NCBI GenBank assembly: GCA_036389795.1
Contig: DASVWD010000150.1
Location: forward strand, 1 to 37,160
From: Longimicrobium sp.
Lineage (GTDB): Bacteria > Gemmatimonadota > Gemmatimonadetes > Longimicrobiales > Longimicrobiaceae
DNA: 37,160 bases
Direction: 5' to 3'
Shown: positions 15,673 to 25,600 of the stretch, one piece after another
How the letters are laid out: every line of letters begins with the position of its first letter
Position numbering within the stretch: the stretch's first letter is position 1
Program-made: the position numbers and the translations under genes
The notes under the pieces: generated by a model
What the model was told of the DNA's origin: nothing
The model's database searches: none
What the model saw: the letters and a program-made list of their open reading frames with translations, nothing else

Positions 15673-17349
15673 TCACCGGGACACCAGCAGGTCGGCGGCC
15701 GGGTCCACCCGCTGGACCGTGAACGCCGGCTCGGAGAGCCGCCGGCCCACCACCACGGGGTCCAGCCAGCGCGCGTCGGGGCGGGTCCGGAGCACCAGCC
15801 CCGCCCGGACCATCCACATCAGCGCCTGGGCCACGGGCGCCGAATCGGGCCCGGGGTCGGCGATCTCCCCGGCCACGAACGCGGGCGACTCGCGCAGCAC
15901 CTCCAGCAGCACCTCCACCGCGCCGCGGTGCTCCTCGGGGACGGGGACGTCGTACGGGTAGAAGACGTCGTCGGGGCGCACGCTCCCCGCGCCGGGGTGG
16001 ACGGGGGTCGCCAGTGAGACGACCTGGTCGGGCGCCAGCGGCTCGCCGGCGGGGACGTGCCACGCGGAGCCGGCGGTGAACGGGGTCACCAGCGCGGCGT
16101 ACAGCGCCTCGGCGCGCGGGCTCCGGCGGTACGCCGGGCCCGGCAGGCGGGGCTCGCACACCGACCAGAACTCCTCGGCGAAAGCGGTGGCCCGCAGCGG
16201 CTCGGCGGGCGCCGCCCCGCCCCGGACGCTCGCGGCGACGACCTCGTGCAGCGCCCCCTCCAGCGCCGCCAGGGAGTAGCGCGCGGCCACGGAGCCCGGG
16301 CACCGCTCGCGGAGCTCGCGGCGCGCGCCGTCGTCGCGGAGGAGGCGGACGATCTGGTTGATGGCCTCCCACCACGAGCACTTGACCCCCGTGGGGGTGG
16401 AGACCGTGCTCACCCGGCAGCCGGTCACGCCGTCGACGATGGTGTCGATGAGCCCTCCCCAGGCGGCGCCCACCACCGGCGTCCCGCACGCCATCGCCTC
16501 CACCTGCGCCATCCCGAAGTTCTCGTCGGGGTTCAGCGTGAGGCTCACCGCCACGTCGGCCGCGTTGTACAGCTCGCGGAGGCGGCGGGTGTCCAGGCTC
16601 CCGGGGGTGTGGACGCGGTCGGCCGCGTCCATCCGCGCGATCAGCCGCGAGTAGGTGGCGGAGAGCGACACCGTCCTCACCCCGAACCGCTCCAGCCCCT
16701 TCTGCTCCGTCCCCATGGGGCCGGCCAGCACCAGGTGCGCGCCGGGGACCTGCTCGCGGACGACCTCGAAGACGGCGAGGAGGGTGTGCACGTTCTTCTC
16801 GGGGATCACGCGCCCGGAAAAAAGGACGACCCGGTCGTCGTCCCCCCAGCGGAACCGCCGCCGGGCGGCGCGCCGCTCGTCGTCGCCCAGGGGGTGGAAC
16901 TCCTCCGCGCCGGTGAACGGGACCACGCGGACCCCCGCGTTCCCGAGGAGGAGGCGGGCGATCTCCACCTCGGGGGCGCAGTTCACCAGCATCACGTCGG
17001 CGGAGGTCAGGTACGGGAGGGCGGCGCGCACGTCCCAGGCGCCGGCCGACAGGTCGCCGTGGGTGAAGTACAGGTACGGGACGCGGCTCCCGATCCGCGC
17101 GCGGGCGGCGAGGAGCGGGAGGTCCGGGAGCCCCGCCACCACGTCGCAGCGCCGCAGGAACGCCTCGGCCATCGCCCTCCGCTCCTCGGGCGAGGCGTAC
17201 GGGTACTCGGGCGGGAGGTGGACCAGCTCGTGCCGGGCCGAGAGGGCCAGGAAGATCCCCCGGTTGATCCTGGCCAGGCTGGCCAGGGGGAACGCCGACC
17301 CCAGGACCACCCCCACCCTCGCCGGCCCGCCCTTCTCGCCCCCGCTCAC
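15673..17349 (-). CDS. GT4-family glycosyltransferase with C-terminal extension
   Basis: This protein has 558 aa; the first ~390 form a GT4 (GT-B) glycosyltransferase. RVGVVLGSAFPLASLARINR opens the N-terminal Rossmann domain, VVLFSGRVIPEKNVHTLL is the classic start of the C-terminal domain, and LNPDENFGMAQVEAMACGTP holds the E-x7-E sugar-nucleotide motif (EN FGMAQVE). The last ~160 residues are extra, with no family I know; they contain AVEVLLEVLRESPAFVAGEI and VAQALMWMVRAGLVLR, helix-rich text resembling a small winged-helix-like fold. The GTG start at 17349 overlaps the M20 stop by four bases (GTGA). It belongs to the operon behind the exporters and probably glycosylates the product or a carrier. 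Its frame continues beyond the stop into the next gap. Confidence 0.85.
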   Translation of the reverse strand: MSGGEKGGPARVGVVLGSAFPLASLARINRGIFLALSARHELVHLPPEYPYASPEERRAMAEAFLRRCDVVAGLPDLPLLAARARIGSRVPYLYFTHGDLSAGAWDVRAALPYLTSADVMLVNCAPEVEIARLLLGNAGVRVVPFTGAEEFHPLGDDERRAARRRFRWGDDDRVVLFSGRVIPEKNVHTLLAVFEVVREQVPGAHLVLAGPMGTEQKGLERFGVRTVSLSATYSRLIARMDAADRVHTPGSLDTRRLRELYNAADVAVSLTLNPDENFGMAQVEAMACGTPVVGAAWGGLIDTIVDGVTGCRVSTVSTPTGVKCSWWEAINQIVRLLRDDGARRELRERCPGSVAARYSLAALEGALHEVVAASVRGGAAPAEPLRATAFAEEFWSVCEPRLPGPAYRRSPRAEALYAALVTPFTAGSAWHVPAGEPLAPDQVVSLATPVHPGAGSVRPDDVFYPYDVPVPEEHRGAVEVLLEVLRESPAFVAGEIADPGPDSAPVAQALMWMVRAGLVLRTRPDARWLDPVVVGRRLSEPAFTVQRVDPAADLLVSR

Positions 17350-18674
17350 GGGGCCACCCCCCGCGCCGGGGCGAGGGAGCCGGGCACCCCCTCGGGGAGC
17401 GGGATCCCCCGGGCCGCCTCGAGCGCCGCCTGCACGGCGCGGATCAGCGCGGGATAGGCGTCGAAGGCGGCGCGCGCCTCGTCCAGCGCCAGCCGCTCGC
17501 GGCTGGTGTGCGCCAGCGCCTCACGCCCCGGCGCGAAGCCGATGGTGGGGATGCCGTGCGTCCCGCAGGTGTGCCCCCCGTCGGTCCCGAACTTCCACGG
17601 CCGGATCCGCGGGGCGGCCCCCGTGGCGCGGTGGAGGGCCCTTGCTGCGGCCCGGACCACCGGGTGGTCGTCGGGCATCAGGAAGCCGGGGGTGAAGTTG
17701 CTGTCGTCGCTCTCCCACCCCGTCCAGGCGCGGAAGATGGCGCGGCCGGGGAGCACCTCCACCCGCACCCCCTCCACCGCCGGCGTCCGCGCCGCGATCG
17801 CCGCGCGGATCTCCTCCAGCGCGGCGCCCTCGTCCCACCCCGGGAGGACGCGCAGGTCCAGCGTGACCCGGATCCGGTCGGGGATCACGTTCCCCCCCCG
17901 GGGCCAGCACTCCACCACCGTGGGGGTGAGCGTGGCGCGCCCCAGCACCGGGTCCTCCGGCTGGGCCCCGGAGAGGTCGTCCAGCGCCAGGAGGACTTGC
18001 GGGAGGAGGCAATGGGGGTTGCGGCCGTACTCCGGCGCGCTGGCGTGCGCGGCCCGGCCGTGGATCTCCACCGCCAGCTCGGCGTGCCCCCGGTGGCCGG
18101 TGCACAGGTCGCCGTCGGTGGACTCGGCCAGGATCACGGCGCCGGGGCGCACCCCGGCGTCCTTCATCAGCCGCATCATCCCCCACCCCCCCTTCTCCTC
18201 GTGGACCGAGCAGACGGCCACGATGTCCCCGGCGGGGCGCTCGTCCACGAAGCGTGCGGCGGCGTAGAGCTGGAGCGCCAGCGGGCCCTTCAGGTCCATG
18301 GCGCCGCGCCCGTGCAGGCACCCGTCGGTCACGGCGCCGCCGTACGGGGGGTGCTCCCAGTCGGCGGGATCGCCCACGTCGACCACGTCCATGTGCGAGG
18401 AGAGCATCACCGCCGGGGCGCCGCCGGTCCCGGCGATGCGGCCGATCACGTTTCCCGCGCGGTCGGTGCGCGCCTCGTCGAACCCCAGCGTCCGCAGCTC
18501 GCGCACGATCCTTCGCGCCACCGCCTCCTCGTCGCCGGGAAGGCTGGGGATGCGGATGAGCTCCGCCGCGAACTCGATGGCGCGCTCGAAGGTGAGGTCG
18601 CGTCCCGCGCCGCCGCCGCCGGGAGGGACGGGGAGGGCGTCCGCGCCGGGGGCGGAGCGGAGCGGCTCAGGCAT
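17346..18674 (-). CDS. M20-family metallopeptidase, copy B (in the NRPS operon)
   Basis: This is a zinc peptidase/deacylase of 442 aa, clearly paralogous to the gene at 7104-8372; shared runs include ERAIEFAA, LSSHMDVVD, YAAARFVDERPAGD and GHRGHAELAVEIHG. Metal and catalytic residues are H94, D96, D127 (GRGAMDLKG), E159/E160 (HEEKGG), AESTDGD, and LAHTSRERL near the end. There is no signal peptide. The ATG start at 18674 overlaps the end of the exporter gene by 8 bp, and its stop overlaps the glycosyltransferase start by 4 bp, so it is firmly in the operon. In peptide-antibiotic clusters such enzymes can remove a protecting group from a prodrug or inactivate the product for self-protection. 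The sequence alone does not decide which. Confidence 0.88.
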   Translation of the reverse strand: MPEPLRSAPGADALPVPPGGGGAGRDLTFERAIEFAAELIRIPSLPGDEEAVARRIVRELRTLGFDEARTDRAGNVIGRIAGTGGAPAVMLSSHMDVVDVGDPADWEHPPYGGAVTDGCLHGRGAMDLKGPLALQLYAAARFVDERPAGDIVAVCSVHEEKGGWGMMRLMKDAGVRPGAVILAESTDGDLCTGHRGHAELAVEIHGRAAHASAPEYGRNPHCLLPQVLLALDDLSGAQPEDPVLGRATLTPTVVECWPRGGNVIPDRIRVTLDLRVLPGWDEGAALEEIRAAIAARTPAVEGVRVEVLPGRAIFRAWTGWESDDSNFTPGFLMPDDHPVVRAAARALHRATGAAPRIRPWKFGTDGGHTCGTHGIPTIGFAPGREALAHTSRERLALDEARAAFDAYPALIRAVQAALEAARGIPLPEGVPGSLAPARGVAP

Positions 18675-20448
18675 ACGACCGTGCCTGCATCAGGTAGAGC
18701 TCGGCGTACAGCCCCCCGCTCCGCAGCAGCTGGTCGTGGTCGCCCAGCTCGGTGACGCCGCCCCCGTCGATCACCAGGATCAGGTCGGCGGCGCGGACGG
18801 TGGAGAAGCGGTGCGACACCAGGACGGTGACCGCCCCCCGCGACGAGCCGGAGCGCGCGGCGCGGGCGTAGCGCTCGAAGAGCGCGTGCTCGGCCAGCGC
18901 GTCGAGCGAGGCGGTCGGCTCGTCGAAGAAGACCACCAGCGGGTCCTCGCGCATCAGCGCCCTCCCCAGCGCCAGCTTCTGCCACTGCCCGGTGGAGAGG
19001 TCGACGCCCCCTTCCCACCGCGCGCCCAGCTGCGTGGGCAGCCCGGCGGGGAGCGCGTCCTGAACTCCCTGCGCCCCCGCCCGCTCCAGCGCCGCCGAGA
19101 CGGCGCCGGCGTCGTCCAGCCGCGTCAGGTCGCCCACGCCCACCGCGTGCTGCGCCGGCATCTCGAAGCGCACGAAGTCCTGGAAGGCGGCGGAGAGCCG
19201 GGCACGCCACGCCCCCACCTCGATCTCGGAGAGATCCACCCCGTCCACCAGGATCCGCCCCGCGGTGGGCTCGTACATCCGGCTCAGCAGCTTGACCAGG
19301 GTGGTCTTCCCCGCCCCGTTCTCGCCCACCACGGCGATCACCGACCCCGCGGGGATGCGGAACGACACGTCGCGCAGCGCCCACCGGTCGGTCCCGGGGT
19401 AGCGGAACGACACCCGGTCGAAGACGATCCCGTCCTCCAGGCGCGCGGGGGCGGGGCGCGTCCCCGTCCGCTCGCGCGCCGAGCGCGCCGCGTACTCCTG
19501 CAGCCACAGCACCCACCCCGCCGCGCGCAGAACCTGCCCCAGGCTGCCCACCCTGCGCACCGGGTCCACGACGGAGCTTCGGACCTGCTGCCCCAGGTAC
19601 ACGGCCAGCACCACCTCGCCCGCGGTGGCCTGGCCCTGGCCGGCCCGCCACAGCATCAACCCCAGGGCGCCCGTGAAGCCGGCCTGGAAGAGGATGTCTC
19701 CGGCGCAGTCGAGGAGCATGGCGCGGCGCCGGGCGGTCAGCATCAGGCCGCGCGACTCGCGCCAGGCGCGCCGGAAGCGGCCTACGATCTCCCGCTCCAG
19801 CCCGAAGACGCGCAGCTCCATCCCGGCCTCCCGGCTGACCATGAGGGCCTGGAGGTGGCGCGTCTGGCGGAAGAGCGCCGCGGCCTGCTTCTCGGCCTGG
19901 GCGAACCACCGCTGCTGGAGGGTGGAGATGGGGATGGCGGGGATGGCGAAGGGGACCAGGAGGAGGAGCCAGGGGCTCGCCAGCGCCAGCGCCACCAGCG
20001 TCCCCACCCCGGCCACCACCACGTTGGCGGTGATCACCAGCGAGTTGAGCGAGCCGCCCAGGACCCCCTGCGACTGCCGGAGGAGCTCCAGGCGGTCCTG
20101 GTAGTCGGGGCGCTCGTGGTGCTCCAGGCCGGGGAGGCGCGACGCCAGCGTGGAGATCTCGCGGTCGAAGGCGAACCCCACCTCCTCGGTGAGGCGGGTG
20201 CGGAGGGAGCTCCCGGTCCACGACCCCACGAACCCCAGCACCCGCGTGGCCACGATCCCCGCCGCTCCGATCCCCAGGAGGCGGAGGTCGGCCCGGAGCG
20301 CGCCGTCGGCCATGAGCTTGAGGAACCAGGCGAAGAGCGGGACCTGCAGCTGCCCGAAAGGCTCCAGGAGGAGCCCCGCCGAGCGCCAGGGGTCGGTCCG
20401 CCACGCGGTGCGGACCAGGAGGGCGAGGGCGCGCCACTGCTCACGCAT
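18667..20448 (-). CDS. ABC half-exporter (membrane plus ATPase), second of pair
   Basis: This 593-aa type IV ABC exporter half has an N-terminal membrane domain of six predicted helices (about 20-300, including VVVAGVGTLVALALASPWLL) and a C-terminal ATPase. It shows Walker A GENGAGKTT, a Q-loop in FQDFVRF, signature LSTGQ (a variant of LSGGQ), Walker B VVFFDEPTASLD and the switch histidine in LVSHR. The start ATG 20448 has GGAGGTG about 4 nt upstream, and the gene overlaps the preceding ABC gene by 8 bp. The degenerate LSTGQ together with the partner's LSGGQ suggests a heterodimer. It should export the NRPS/PKS product across the inner membrane. Its C-terminal tail (ELYLMQARSYA) is echoed at the end of the aminotransferase at 8369-9598. 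Confidence 0.9.
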   Translation of the reverse strand: MREQWRALALLVRTAWRTDPWRSAGLLLEPFGQLQVPLFAWFLKLMADGALRADLRLLGIGAAGIVATRVLGFVGSWTGSSLRTRLTEEVGFAFDREISTLASRLPGLEHHERPDYQDRLELLRQSQGVLGGSLNSLVITANVVVAGVGTLVALALASPWLLLLVPFAIPAIPISTLQQRWFAQAEKQAAALFRQTRHLQALMVSREAGMELRVFGLEREIVGRFRRAWRESRGLMLTARRRAMLLDCAGDILFQAGFTGALGLMLWRAGQGQATAGEVVLAVYLGQQVRSSVVDPVRRVGSLGQVLRAAGWVLWLQEYAARSARERTGTRPAPARLEDGIVFDRVSFRYPGTDRWALRDVSFRIPAGSVIAVVGENGAGKTTLVKLLSRMYEPTAGRILVDGVDLSEIEVGAWRARLSAAFQDFVRFEMPAQHAVGVGDLTRLDDAGAVSAALERAGAQGVQDALPAGLPTQLGARWEGGVDLSTGQWQKLALGRALMREDPLVVFFDEPTASLDALAEHALFERYARAARSGSSRGAVTVLVSHRFSTVRAADLILVIDGGGVTELGDHDQLLRSGGLYAELYLMQARSYA

Positions 20449-22351
20449 CGGGCACCTCCGCGCCGTCGTCGGCGGCGGGCGCGGCGGCGAAGCGCTCGGC
20501 CTGCAGCGAGAACATGCGGGCGTACAGCCCGCCGGAGCGCATCAGCGCGTCGTGCGTCCCGTCCTCGGCCACCCGGCCGTCCTCGATCACCACGATCCGG
20601 TCGGCGTGCCGCACGCTCGCCAGGCGGTGCGACACCAGGATGGTGGTGACGTCGCGCGTGACCTCCAGGAAGCGCTCGAACAGCTCGGTCTCCGCGCGCA
20701 CGTCGAGGGAGGCCGTGGGCTCGTCCAGGATCAGGAGCCCGGCGCCGCCGCGCACGGCGGCGAGGGCGCGGGCCAGCGCCACGCGCTGCCACTGCCCGCC
20801 CGAGAGGTCGGCGCCGCCCTCGTACTCGCGGGAGAGGACCGTGTCCCACCCGCCGGGGAGCGCCGCCAGGAGGTCGGCGCCGCCGGCGCTGCGCAGCGCC
20901 TCGTCCAGCGCCGCCTGGTCGCGCATCAGCGGGAGGTGGCCGAACCCCACGTTCTCGCGGAGCGGGAAGGGATAGCGCACGAAGTCCTGGAAGATCACCC
21001 CGATCCTCTCCCGCGCCTGCAGCGGAGAGATGCCGCCGTCCAGGACGACGCGCCCGCCGTCGGGCTCGTACAGGCCGCACAGCAGCTTGATCAGCGTGCT
21101 CTTCCCCGCGCCGTTCTCGCCGACGATGGCGACCGACTGGCCGGCGGGGATCTCGAGGGTCACCCCGTCGAGGGTGGGGTGCTCCCGCCCGCGGTAGGTG
21201 AAGCGCACGTCCTCCAGCCGCACCGAGAGCTTCCGCCGGTCGGGGAGGCGCACGCCGTCCAGCGGGACGGCCACCCTCGTCCCCCCCGCCTGCGCCGCCT
21301 CGCCGTCCAGGACGCCGGCCCGCGCGTCTGCGCGCCCCCCTGCGGCGGACGCGCGCAGGGCGGTCACCCGCTCGGCGACCCCCAGCGACTGGGCAAGGTA
21401 CCACTGCGTGTCGCCCATGACGCCCAGGTTGGTGGTGGCGATCACCGCCTGCACGAAGACCAGGAGCGCGGCGACCCCCACCTCGCCGCGGCCGACCGCC
21501 AGGGCCAGCGCGCCCAGCACCGCCCCGTGCGACAGCGCCAGCGCCACGTTGGCGGCGGCGGTGATGCCGCGGCTGGCCTTGCGGGTCCGCCACACCAGCC
21601 CCAGCGCGTCGCGCCACGCCTCGCCGTAGCGGCCCACCACCCAGTCGGCCACCCCGAAGATGCGGACCTCCTTGGCGGCCGGAGGGTCCAGCGCCACCGA
21701 GCGGAGGTACTCGGCGCGGCGCAGCCGCACCGCGCTCTGGTTCATGTCCACGCTGGCGGCGGCCTCGGTCGCCTTCCGGTAGAGCAGGCTGGTGAGCTGC
21801 CACGCCGCCGCCAGGAGGAAGGGCGCCCACCACGCGAACCCCAGGAGGACCGCGAACGCCCCCGCCCCCCGCAGCCGGGTGGCGACCACCTCGCCGAGCA
21901 GGAAGGGGGTGGACGCCAGGATGCCGCGCCGCTCGGCCTCCACCACGGGCTGGAGCGCGTCGGCGACGGCGGGGTCCTCCAGCGGGGCCAGCCCCGGCGA
22001 CCCCAGCGTCACGCCGGCCACCGCGAGGTGCACCTCCAGCGCGAACTCGGACCCCAGGACACGGGAGAGCTGCACGAGGGCGTTGCCGCCCAGCGACAGC
22101 GCCGTCTGGCCCACCACCAGCCCGCACAGCGCCAGGAGCGCGGGGCGCCCGCCGGGGGAGCCCAGCCCGTGCTCCACCGCGCCGGGGATGGCGTGGATCA
22201 GCGCGCCGGTGGCCAGCATCAGCGCGGTCGGGAGGAGCCCCGTCCCCACGACCAGGACCGCGAACGCCACCACCCGCCAGCGCCCCGCCGCCCACAGCAG
22301 GCCGAGGAGCGCCCGCCACCGGGAAAGATTGGAGCTTCGTGCGTTCGACAT
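20441..22351 (-). CDS. ABC half-exporter (membrane plus ATPase), first of pair
   Basis: This 636-aa fused membrane-ATPase half-transporter has N-terminal helices beginning VVAFAVLVVGTGLLPTALML. The ATPase has Walker A GENGAGKST, Q-loop FQDFVRY, signature LSGGQ, Walker B LLILDEPTASLD and switch region LVSHR. ATG 22351 (MSNARSSNLSRW) is taken as start because CGGAGACGC lies just upstream; an in-frame TTG nine codons earlier is less likely. The ATPase has complete motifs, so this half probably carries the main hydrolytic site of a heterodimer with the next gene. It is the first gene after the NRPS thioesterase gene, 301 bp away. Such pairs export cyclic or lipidated peptides. Confidence 0.9.
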   Translation of the reverse strand: MSNARSSNLSRWRALLGLLWAAGRWRVVAFAVLVVGTGLLPTALMLATGALIHAIPGAVEHGLGSPGGRPALLALCGLVVGQTALSLGGNALVQLSRVLGSEFALEVHLAVAGVTLGSPGLAPLEDPAVADALQPVVEAERRGILASTPFLLGEVVATRLRGAGAFAVLLGFAWWAPFLLAAAWQLTSLLYRKATEAAASVDMNQSAVRLRRAEYLRSVALDPPAAKEVRIFGVADWVVGRYGEAWRDALGLVWRTRKASRGITAAANVALALSHGAVLGALALAVGRGEVGVAALLVFVQAVIATTNLGVMGDTQWYLAQSLGVAERVTALRASAAGGRADARAGVLDGEAAQAGGTRVAVPLDGVRLPDRRKLSVRLEDVRFTYRGREHPTLDGVTLEIPAGQSVAIVGENGAGKSTLIKLLCGLYEPDGGRVVLDGGISPLQARERIGVIFQDFVRYPFPLRENVGFGHLPLMRDQAALDEALRSAGGADLLAALPGGWDTVLSREYEGGADLSGGQWQRVALARALAAVRGGAGLLILDEPTASLDVRAETELFERFLEVTRDVTTILVSHRLASVRHADRIVVIEDGRVAEDGTHDALMRSGGLYARMFSLQAERFAAAPAADDGAEVPDA

Positions 22352-22652
22352 GCGTCTCCGTTCAGGATTGGGGATCAAGGGCCGCCTCGGTGTCCGGCGC
22401 GCGCCCGGTCGTCCGAATGGTCACCGTCCCACCCGCCGCCCGCACCCGCGCCGGCGGCGCCTCCCGCGACTTCCCTTCCGACTCCGCTTCCGCCCCGTTC
22501 TTCCCCCGTCCGCCCGGTTCCTCCATCGATCTTTCGCGGGCGTTCCCCTTTCGACTTCATCCCCGGTCTCCCACCGAAATCCGACGATCCTCCGCTTCCG
22601 CCGATCTCCGCCGTGCCCACCCTCGCCTCCTCCGCGGACCGGAGCACGCCGC
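22352..22652. other. 301-bp gap between NRPS and exporter genes
   Basis: This is the only sizeable gap inside the core operon apart from the one before the last glycosyltransferase. On the minus strand it is strikingly purine-rich (runs such as GAGGAGGCGAGGG). One frame is open over about 90 codons, rich in G, R, S and E, but it has no motif and no ribosome site. It could hold an internal promoter for the export and tailoring genes. No hairpin with a T-run was seen. Confidence 0.4.
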
Positions 22653-25600
22653 TCACCCGGCGGCGGCGGCGATCCGCGCGGCGGCGTCCGCCCGCTCGCG
22701 CGCCGCGGCGAGCGATTCGCGCATGTGCCGCGCGAGGACGGAGACGTGCGGCTCGGAAGCGATCGTCGGGTGGCTGCCGGGGACGGTGAACACCTCCACC
22801 GGGCGCGCGGCGTGCCGGCACCACCCCAGGGTGCGCGCCTCCTCGGGGGTGTAGCGGGCGCAGAACTCGTCGAGCCCGGAAGGGGCCTCGGCGGCCTGGA
22901 AGAGGGTGAGCGTCCCCGAGAAGCTCCCCGGGACGTAAAAGGCCCGGCTCCGGTAGCGGTCGAGCAGCGTCTGGCAGATCGCCTGCAGCGTCGCGGCGTC
23001 GAAGCCGGGGGGCGCGGCGCCCTGGGCGCGCATCTCGTCCACCACGCGGCGGAACTGCTCGTCGGGCTCCATCCCGGCCAGCGCCTCCGGGGCCATGACG
23101 AAGGTGCGGCGGTTGCGCTTGGCCTCCTCGGCCGCCACGCCCACGGCCATCTCCGCCGCGCCGCCGCGCGGCCACGCCTGCTCCAGGACGGGCGACATGG
23201 TGTCCATGAGCCCCACGAACGCCGCCGTCTCGCCCTGGCGCTCCAGCTGCGCCGCCATCTCGAACGCCACGAACCCGCCGAACGACCAGCCGCACAGGTA
23301 GTAGGGCCCGCGCGGCTGCACCGTACGCATGGCCCGGATGTGTTCGGCGGCGATGTCGGCCAGCGGGCGCCCCATGTCGGCGCCCACGTCGCGCAGGCCC
23401 CAGGCGGGCTGGTCGGCGCCCAGGTGGCGGACCAGGCCCACGTAGCCCATCACGTTGCGGTCGGCCGAGTGGACGAAGAAGAGCGGCGGGAGGGTCCCGT
23501 TGGGCTGCAGCGGGACCACCGGCGCGGCGGGCCCCGCCGCCGAGCGCTTCTGCCGGCGGATGGCGTCGGCCATGTGCCGCACCGTGGCCCCGGCGAAGAG
23601 GGTGGCCACCGGGAGGTCGCACTCGAGCCGGCGGTTGACCTGCGCGAAGAGGCGCAGCGCCAGGAACGAGTTCCCGCCCAGGTCGAAGAAGCTCTGCGTG
23701 GGCCCGATCCCCTCCACGCCCAGCAGCTCCTCCCAGAGCTGGATCAGCTGCACCTCCACGTAATTCGCGGGCTCGTCCGCCCCGGCCCCGCCGCCGCCGT
23801 ACTCGGGGGCCGGGAGGGTGCGGGGGTCCAGCTTCCCGGTGGCGGTGTGAGGCATGGAGTCCAGCCGCACGAAGGCGGCGGGGACCATGTACTCGGGGAC
23901 GCTCCGCCGCAGGTGGTCGCGCAGCGCCGCCGCGTCGAACGCCTCCCGGCCGGCGACGACGTACGCCACCAGCCGCCGGTCGCCCGGCCGGTCCTCGCGC
24001 ATCGTCACCAGGCACTCGCGCACGCCGTCGTGGCGCCGCAGCACGGCCTCCACCTCGCCCAGCTCCACCCGGTAGCCGCGGACCTTCACCTGGTGGTCGG
24101 TGCGCCCCAGGATCATCAGGTTGCCGTCGGCCTGCCAGCGGGCGCGGTCGCCGGTGCGGTACATCCGCGCCCCCTCGCCGGCGAACGGGTCGGGGACGAA
24201 CTTGTCGGCGGTGAGCCCCGGCCGCCCCAGGTACCCGCGCGCCACCCCCGCGCCGCCGATGTAGAGCTCGCCGGGGAGCCCCACCGGGACCAGCCGGAGG
24301 TGCTCGTCGAGGACGTAGAAGGTGATGTTCTGGATCGGGTGCCCCACCGGGACGGGGCCGGCGCGGTGCTTTCCCGGGGGAAGCACGTACGCCGAGCAGC
24401 CGACCACCGTCTCGGTGGGGCCGTACTCGTTCATCAGCCGCACGCCGGGGGCGTGCTCCTGCCAGGGGACGGTGGGCTCGGCGGTGAGGAAGTCGGCGCC
24501 CACCACCAGCGTGTGCGCGGCCCCCGCCAGCTCGCCGGGGTCGAGCATCGTGTTGAGCAGCCCCAGGTGGATGGGGGTGATCTTGATCAGCCCGAACCCC
24601 GGGCGGCGGCGCAGCGCCTCGGCGAGCGCCTCCACGGGCGAGTCCTCGGCCAGGAAGTGGACGGGTTGCCCGGCAAAGAGGGGGAGGAGGTTGGTGACGG
24701 TCAGGTCGACCGCCATGGACGAGAAGACCGGCGCTCCGCTCCCCCGGCCGGCCCCGTAGGCGCGCGCCCCCCAGTGGATGTAGTTGGCCACCCCCCGGTG
24801 GTGCATGGCCACCCCCTTGGGGCGGCCCGTGCTCCCCGAGGTGTAGATCACGTACGCCAGGTTCTCGGAGGTGACCGCGCTCTCCGGGGGATCGGCGCTC
24901 TCCGCCTCGATGCGCTCCCACTCGGCGTCCACGTACACGACCTCGACCCCGGCGTCCGCCGGAAGCCGCTCGCGCAGCCGCTCCTGCGAGAGGAGCACCC
25001 GGGCGCCCGAGTCGCGGAGCATGAAGCCCATCCGCTCGGCGGGGTAGCCGGGGTCGAGCGGCACATAGGCGCCGCCGGCCTTCAGCACGCCCAGGATGCA
25101 GACCATCGTCTCCAGGCCGCGCTCCAGGCAGAGGCCCACGCGCACCTCGGGCCCCACCCCCCGGCGGACCAGGTGGCGCGCCAGCCGGTTGGCGCGCGCG
25201 TCCAGCTCGGCGTAGGCGAGCGACCGGCCCTCGAAGGTCACCGCGACGGCCGCGGGCGTCTTCTCCGCCTGCGCCTGGAAGAGCTGGTGGATGCAGCTCC
25301 CGGCGGGGTAGCGGGCGGTGGTGCGGTTCCACTCCAGGACGCGCTCCCGCTCGGCGGGGCCCATCAGCTCCAGCCGCGAGAGGGGGAGGTCGGGGTCCAT
25401 GGCCACCTGCTCCAGCACCCGCTCCAGGTGCTCGGCCATCCGTCGCGCGGTGCCGCGCTCGAAGAGGTCGGTGGCGTACTCCAGCACCCCGTCGATCCCG
25501 CGCGGGTGCGCCTCCAGCGCCAGCGTCATGTCGAACTTGGTGGTGCCGCGCTCCGCGTCCACGCCCCGCAAACGGAGCCCGCCCTCCGGGGCACGGGGGA

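Noticed and set aside
17346-18674. M20 as a secreted periplasmic prodrug peptidase of the ClbP kind
   Set aside because: There is no signal peptide or membrane helix, and the catalytic motifs are metal-dependent M20, not serine S12; only the functional analogy is kept as a hypothesis.
22375-22640. Possible small Gly/Arg/Glu-rich peptide gene in the gap after the NRPS
   Set aside because: It is low complexity, has no start context, and its frame is only open because of composition.
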